A program made the position numbers and the translations under genes. A model generated the notes under the pieces. It had not been told where the DNA came from. It was given only the letters and a program-made list of their open reading frames with translations, and did not search any database. Shown here in pieces: positions 57,664 through 64,000 of a stretch of DNA of 64,000 nucleotides. This DNA is from Acanthaster planci. Taxonomy: Eukaryota > Echinodermata > Asteroidea > Valvatida > Acanthasteridae. The stretch is from contig NW_019091570.1 of assembly GCF_001949145.1 (NCBI RefSeq), positions 535,065 to 599,064 of the forward strand, written 5' to 3'. The stretch's first letter is position 1; each line of letters opens with the position of its first letter.

Positions 57664-57767
57664 AAGTGAAAGACGAGCAAATTAGCTGATCCAAGGAAAA
57701 GTTACATGTGGTTACAATACCACATGTAACTTTTCCTTGGATCAGCTAATTTGCTCGTCTTTCACTT
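57664..57767. repeat. Perfect palindrome, 48-bp arms and 8-base loop
   Basis: 57,664-57,711 is the exact reverse complement of 57,720-57,767 (outer end AAGTGAAAGACGAGC, inner end GTTACATGTGG); the loop is TTACAATA. Pairing stops at the next outer base pair. It could extrude as a cruciform or be transcribed as a long hairpin; it could also be a cloning or assembly fold-back artefact. Confidence 0.95.
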
Positions 57768-60700
57768 GAAAGAAAACATCCTCATACACCCAGACATCAA
57801 TCACAGCTAGATGAGGTGCATATAACATTAACAGGTATTAAGGGCTTTTAAATGTGTATCTTTAAGTATACACACAAACATGTACAAACATTCTTTAAAA
57901 ACACTTAAAACTTGAAAAGTCAGATGTCGTTCCAGCAAACTAAAGTGACCATGTTTAGCATGTTCTGATAAATGTAATGATGCTGATACATGTATCTAAA
58001 GAAAGGTTTACTTTGGCAACAGTGTAATCTAGGTATGTCACCCAGATAAGGACCCAATTCAAATCTGCCTTGCTGGGAGACATCAATTCAGAAGAACGGA
58101 TTGGTCTCTTGTTCTAAAGGGGCAGCTACAGACTTCATTAATGGGTCAGCCATATTGAAAGCAAGTTTAACATTTCATAATTTTTTTATAATGTTGAGAG
58201 TTGAATTGAAAGCAATAGAATGAAATTTCATAAGAAATTAGTACCAGCCTACTCTGATGAATAATTTAAAATTGTGATTAAACACACACAAAATGTACTT
58301 GAGTGTTTTAAGCCATTCATGTACTTACAAAAATACATGTATTGAAAGGGAGGCTTGGAATGCGTGACAATTATAAAACAGTATGGTGCCATCCTAATTG
58401 ATACTCTGCTTTTAATATCATAGATTCAGGGAATAAAATTGAAAATAGCTTTCACTTGAATAAGGTCTATAAGATACAGTTAGGAACATGTGTAGTGACT
58501 AATGTCAATGACAAAAAATAAGATTTCCATGAAGTTCATTTGCGAAATTAAATTTTATCTCAATTTTTCTACATTAGTGGATTGGTCCCTGAAAACTAGC
58601 TTTGCATATGAAGTCTCTTGAAAATATCTTTTATTACTCTAAACGAGGAAAACTAAATGAATTAAAATGTCACTGACAATACACTGACCATAATCCAAAA
58701 GGACACAGTTTAAACTGTTGTTATTGTAACAATGAAAAAAATGACACAAATAGTTACAACCCAAAGTGATACGTTAAAAGACCTACAAAAAGTTTAATTT
58801 TATTTCTTCTCAAATATGGTGATTAAAATGTATGTAAAAATGTGCTTAGCCTCAACTGTGGTAAGTTTAACATTTTAATCATCATGCGGATTTACATGTA
58901 AATTGGCCAGACATTGTTCTTTCAAACTACATGTAGGGCCTACATGTATGTCAAACTTGTTCACACGAAATTGAAATTTGGGGTCAAGGACACTTTTTCA
59001 TGGAATTGCCCCAAATGAATTATCTGCATTTTCAAAGTCCTAAGTGTTCATGTGTACATGTACCTCCATTAAACCATATTCTCTAGGAAATTGTTCAGTG
59101 GATTGATGCCATCTGTAAAAGAACAGGACAACTGAACAAAGGAGATAAATCCCTGTATATCATCGTATACTACAAACTGATATTGCCAAATGTGAATTCC
59201 AAAATCTGCAGAACAATGCATGTATGTTTAATTACACATTTTAAAGATTCAAATGTCTAAAGTTTTTGGCCCAAAGTGTCTGGAGAATGAAAAATACTGA
59301 AATCAAATCTGTAGCCTTTGGTAAAGAGTACAGATGACCACAGAATAAGGAACGATGTGTGACTAACAAGAATCAGTGAATAGTGAAGACGTACATGTAG
59401 TCATCTTATTTATTGTTTTTCTTATTCGTCCAAAATCTCACTGATTAGTTGACTTTGTAATTTTGCACATTTTCTAAAAGGGAATTAACTTTTTGGTAAA
59501 ACAAACCCCTTCAAATTTGCACTTTTAATTTTTTTCCTAAATCTTCTCCAACTCACTCACCAGAAAGCCTTTTTTTTTGGTCAATGGTAAGACAACTATT
59601 TTCACTATTTGCACTCTTTGTTTTGTTGCATTTTTTGAAAGCTTTTCCAAATTTGAGTCAGCTCTGGAAACCTTTGGGTTAACAAGCAAGGAAAGACACA
59701 TTTTGTTTCCAAAAAAGAAATATCCATAAATTCCATTACTTGTACATATGTACCTATTGTTTGAGATTCTTATGGTAAACGAATAAAGTACTACCATACA
59801 AGACGGACTGACTCTCTGTTGAACAGCACCCACATGATCCCAGACAGCTGAAAGGTGCACCTACCTTCAGTTGGACTATAAATTTTCCAAAGAAAAAAAA
59901 AAGAAAAATATTGAAGGAGGTTTTTAACTTCAGTACCTCTGGGAAACATAAAATGTGGGCCAATATCCATCCAGAGGTAGTTTTAGTCCCAATTGACCTT
60001 GCAAGCTGCCTCCAACAGACTTAATCACAACTTACACTTGTAGCCCCCAAAATCTGTTATTTTAAGGGCAAACATTTTTTATTGACATGTTCTTGCTAGT
60101 GTAATACAATTAAGGACTGAAATTGCAACTTTGAAATAAGCAGAGAAGGTGAAATGTGTAAAATTACATGTGTGCACAATTATATTTTATGTGAATGGAG
60201 CAAAAGACTCTAGAACTGGAGATAAATTTAAATAAAAAGAAACATAAGCTATTCCTTCCACAAGCTAAAGTGCAAGGAATATCCAAAGTCACATTCACAG
60301 GAAATGGACCAATACATGAAAATGTACATGTCACTGGTTCATTGTATCTGTACCACTGCTGTTTCAGTAGGGCCTACAAGTTAAATGGGGTAGAACAGTT
60401 GTTTGCATATACATATACACATACAAAAACCAGGTCAAGTGAAAAATATCATTCATGAGCCATGACCCCATCCATTTAACACTCAATATTTATATTTTCA
60501 AGGAAAATTTTCATCAATCCCAAATCCCCATGCTCTTAATTATAATCGACAAGCAGGACCAGGAGACTAGGAGAGCTAACTGGATTTGTCACATGTGAAA
60601 CTTGAAGCCAAGCTCAGCCATTACGATTTTATTTTTATTTTACTGGAAGAGGTAAGACTTTTAAAGGAAAATTTTACAAGAAATGAAGTTTTCAGGCGCG

Positions 60701-61390
60701 AAACAAAATTTTCTGTTACTTAAAACCTCTTCATCTTACAAACTGTGTCAACTCTTCTGTGCAAACCCCAGGGTTTCCTAGAAAAGAAACATTTTCATAG
60801 GTTTTGTTTTAGCCAGAACCAGAATCTCCATTGCCCGTGCCCTTACAAGTACATGTACATTCAACATTCACATGAACACTGGAATGCTGCACAATGACAT
60901 GTAAAGCATTACATGTATATGTGTGATCAGCAAGGCTATCACCTACTTCTCAGAGAATTTGCCTGATGGCACGCAGTTAAACTCAGTATTTCTTGGACAG
61001 GAGAATTTACATGTACCTACCAGCGGTCTATAATTATCAGCATTTCACAATACTAGAAGGAAGTGTGGGTGTGGGAGGGGATAGACAGGTACATGTATTT
61101 TAAATTAATTTCAGTATTTCAAAGGGAAGAATGAAAAATTACGTATTACTTTTTACTATGTAATGGTACCGGTACATACACTGTACAAATGTAGATAGTT
61201 CTAGGGTGGATGGCTGTAGAAAATGTTAATTTACATTTTTTTCTGGATTAAAAAGTGTTTTAGTTTTCAATTTTTTTAAATACTAGAAGTTACTGCAAAG
61301 TTCAAAACAAAACTAGGTTAGTTTGTTTCTTGCATGCAACCCTTAATTAAAATCAACATATCCCCGATGCAAAGTACATGTATGTACACG
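57768..61390. other. No gene recognised
   Basis: AT-rich sequence with frequent TACATGTA words and no frame resembling a known family. Confidence 0.5.
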
Positions 61391-61622
61391 TATCTTGAAA
61401 ATAGTTTGCAGTACCTGCAGCTACAACTGACTCAGACTGGCCAGCCGACCCTGGTAAACTCAGTGGTCGAGTGGTTAAGATGTCCGCACTAGTAAGCAGG
61501 GGGTCGTGGGTTTGAGTCCCACCTGAGTAAGTTTGTAAATTTTTTTGAAAGCTCTCAGAAAAGCACTGAGTATACAGTATTTATGAATATAAGTTAGGTA
61601 AGTGCAAAACCCATTATTTAAA
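61391..61622 (+). mobile_element. SINE family 1, plus-strand copy
   Basis: Head with ATCTTGAAAATAGTTTGCAG and GGCCAGCCGACCCTGG, tRNA-like part with GTGGTCGAGTGGTTAAGATG and GGGTTTGAGTCCC, body AAGCACTGAGTATACAGT and tail GTGCAAAACCCATTATTT. ACTCAG before and CTGAGT after the tRNA-like part could pair as an acceptor stem. Body and tail show it is a SINE and not a tRNA gene. Confidence 0.88.
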
Positions 61623-62701
61623 AAATTTTTCCTAGAATTATACACATTAACGGTTCAACAAAAACCTCAGAATAAAGCCAGTTGACATTAATTCCAGGTT
61701 GTAAACAGTTCAGTTTATGCTATTTGTGTTCTATAATTATGGATCACATAGAGAACCTCCAAAAATTATACAGAATATGTGGCAACAGAGTTTAGATATT
61801 CAAGATGCATAACAGACAACCCAAACCGTGCTCAGAACAAAAAAAAATAAGAGTATAAAATAAGATGTAAAATTTGATGAGCCACACCACCACCCTCCCT
61901 TCATGTGCCATCTGTGCATTTCACATTTGCATCTACAAAAGACCCATCCAGTACCAAATGATTTGCCCCCTTATCACCCTTCAACAGGAACCTGCTCTAT
62001 TAACAAGGAAGACCATTTCCAGAAGAGGTTGGGAATCATGCCTATCTTGCAATTCTTGACAGGAAGGAGGGGCAAGTTAAGGCAACTGAGCAGGGAACTT
62101 TGACCAGCTCTGACAAGCAACTCCAAGAATGTGGCAAAATTTTCAGTCAGATGACAGTTCCTTTCTTCACAATACATTTATAGAATGCCTACAAGAGTTG
62201 TTTCCCAAAGCATTACCTGCAACAGTTCTTTGTCCAACATGCAAGAAATGAATCAGTCCATTCTGCTAAGCAATACTTTGTGAATATCTTTCTGAATGGG
62301 AGGGTCAAGAATCAAGAGCAAGGAGTGCAACGGGAAAAGCTGGCTCAGAAATGCAGATAATCATGATGGTAACAATCCATAAACTTCAGAACCAGTCGAT
62401 AAAAAGATATTCAGCAACATTTTCAATTCAAATATTGCCCCCCTTTGTAAAGTCGGTCAAAAGATGGCATCCAGTCTACTAAAATACGGTACATTTTCAA
62501 AATTGAGGTAGCCAAGAGAACATTACAAAATTGTCAGCTAGTTTTGAGGTGAGCTTATGTAAAATAATCCTTTTTTACATTTGAAAATTAACACTTATTC
62601 GTGATGACTCACGAATTTTTTTCTGGATAAGCACAGAACAGGATTTATTTCATTTTGATCAATAAATTATGTTGTAGAGGGGTAGTGAATGAGTGTAAGA
62701 G
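61623..62701. other. No gene recognised
   Basis: AT-rich sequence between the SINE copy and the CAAGTC array; nothing identifiable. Confidence 0.5.
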
Positions 62702-62900
62702 GTGGCAGCAAGTCATTTTTTGCAAGTCCAAGTCAAATCACAAGTCATTATATGCAAGTCCAAGTCAAGTCACAAGTCATTAGGTCCAATCACAAGTCAA
62801 GTCACAAGTCATTTGGTCACAGGGCAAGTCAAGTCACAAGTCATTTGGTCTAAACACAAGTCAAGTCACAAGTATTTTTGTCCAAGTACAAGTATAACCA
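62702..62900 (+). repeat. CAAGTCAAGTCACAAGTCATT minisatellite, array 1
   Basis: About 200 bp of repeats of CAAGTCAAGTCACAAGTCAT joined by short spacers such as TTGGTC and ATGCAAGTC. The open frame across it (KSQVI...) is a repeat artefact. Array 2 lies 430 bp further on. Confidence 0.9.
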
Positions 62901-63329
62901 AAAAGAACCAGGTGTCAACTTATGAAGTTACGAGTTATGAATTTTAGACAGCTGAGCACCTTTTCTCCAATTATTTTGACAATGCCTCCGTAATTTCCCT
63001 TTTTCACTTGTGTTGTAATTACTATTCTTACAGTCTATCACGTATCTGTCAAATATTGCACCTCTGTCTAATTTAATAAATGTACTTTGCAGAGTGGAAT
63101 AAGCATTGCGATGGAATGATGACATGTTGAGAGCACTGTTTATCTTAGTCATGCATCAATACAACCCAACGTAGCAGCAGGATTTGCATGCTGCCCTGAT
63201 CTACCGTACAGCTGCAGCTAGGTGAAATAAGAAGCCACACAAACCCAAGTCCATTTTTTTATGCAGGTAAGGTGTAAGCTGAATAGCTTAATTATGCGGG
63301 GCCAGTTGAGTAGCATCTGACTTGGGTTG

Positions 63330-63470
63330 GTAACAAGTCAATTTTGCAAGTCCAAGTCAAGTCACAAGTCATTATTTGAAAGTCCAAGTCAAGTCACAAG
63401 TCAAAGCTGGTAATTACAAGTCAAGTCACAAGTCAAAAAATAAGCGACTCAAGTCCGGCTAGAATCCAAG
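63330..63470 (+). repeat. CAAGTCAAGTCACAAGTCATT minisatellite, array 2
   Basis: Same unit as the array at 62.7 kb, in the same orientation, about 140 bp, beginning AACAAGTCAATTTTGCAAGT. The two arrays are probably pieces of one family; the 430 bp between them is unrelated. Confidence 0.9.
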
Positions 63471-64000
63471 TCACATAACTTCAGTCAGAAACTCTGAAAA
63501 TTATTGCACACATTGTAAAAGTTTTGAAAAAAAACATACTAGATAGGGGATAAACTCATGGTAAACATTTGGTTGGATAAACTTCTATATACATGTACAT
63601 GTAAGGGTAGCTCCTGAGGATGTGGAAGCTTCAGACAGCATGAAGCAGCACACTCCTCAGCTGCATAGGTGGAAAACAATAACAAGCATAAAACCAAATA
63701 AATCAATTGCAAGTAATCAGTTTTTTTCATCTGATTTGGACTATTTTGTTCTTTTTATTAAAGTGCATTCAGAAACTGCCTTCTCTAAAAAAGCAAGCAG
63801 CAACGTTAGACAGTGTACGCTTCCAACATGAACCAAAAGACTGAGACAGCATCTAGGCAAGGTAACAGGAGTAGCAAAAACAATAGAAATGCAAATTTGT
63901 ATTTCTATTATTGCAAATACTGTCAGCTGAAACTCCAGATAAAATGCCAGTGTTGTGTGCTATCAATCTATCAGGCTATCAATTGACATGGCCCTTGACA
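63471..64000. other. No gene recognised
   Basis: AT-rich with one TACATGTACATGTA cluster at 63,590; no recognisable frame. Confidence 0.5.

Noticed and set aside
62702-63470. CRISPR-like array
   Set aside because: Direct repeats lack regular unique spacers and no cas genes exist; it is a eukaryotic minisatellite.

Overview
This is eukaryotic, animal DNA: gene-poor, AT-leaning, dense in interspersed repeats, with spliced coding exons and no operons or bacterial-type genes. The palindromic motif TACATGTA and its tandem extension recur across the whole window. Two tRNA-derived SINE families, several APE-type LINE fragments, a DIRS-type element, a Tc1-like element and a PIF/Harbinger-like fragment are present. 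This mix fits a marine invertebrate, perhaps a deuterostome (echinoderm, hemichordate or amphioxus grade), but the species cannot be fixed from sequence alone. There is one 32-base run of N (20,957-20,988) and one single N (13,120).

The only host gene I recognise with confidence is a TIKI-family Wnt-inactivating metalloprotease (TRABD2A/TRABD2B family) on the minus strand. Two coding exons are seen: exon 1 (18,078-17,941, signal peptide) and exon 2 (17,488-16,934, TraB/GumN-like catalytic core). Both junctions are canonical and the frame runs through them. Later exons were not found, so the gene should continue toward lower coordinates, possibly beyond the window edge. A weaker candidate is a terminal exon of an RGG-box protein at 38,490-38,393, also on the minus strand.

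Layout. 1-5.5 kb: hAT-like miniature elements, a SINE head fragment, short tandem duplications and a small LINE reverse-transcriptase scrap. 5.5-10.6 kb: unassigned sequence with CpG-rich patches. 10.6-13.5 kb: a unit bounded by inverted arms of about 390 bp. 13.7-13.9 kb: a second SINE family. 16.9-18.1 kb: TIKI exons. 18.1-26 kb: mostly unassigned, with degenerate tandem repeats and the N gap. 26-31.8 kb: a transposon nest in which a LINE is interrupted by a truncated Tc1-like element and by a second LINE flanked by a probable target-site duplication. 33.8-34.3 kb: pyrimidine-rich minisatellite. 37.1-37.5 kb: inverted SINE pair. 38.4-38.9 kb: RGG exon beside a minisatellite. 44.3-48.7 kb: a DIRS-type element with inverted terminal repeats and an internal complementary region, carrying a SINE inside it. 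50-54.8 kb: a hairpin miniature element, a LINE remnant and a DDE transposase scrap. 57.2-57.8 kb: a near-perfect 39-bp x 5 tandem array and, 230 bp away, a perfect 48-bp-arm palindrome. 61.4-64 kb: a SINE copy and two arrays of a CAAGTC-type minisatellite.

No convincing new biological system was found. The most informative structures are the DIRS element whose internal complementary region matches both of its own ends, the nested transposons whose relative ages can be ordered, the perfect palindrome, and the TIKI gene.
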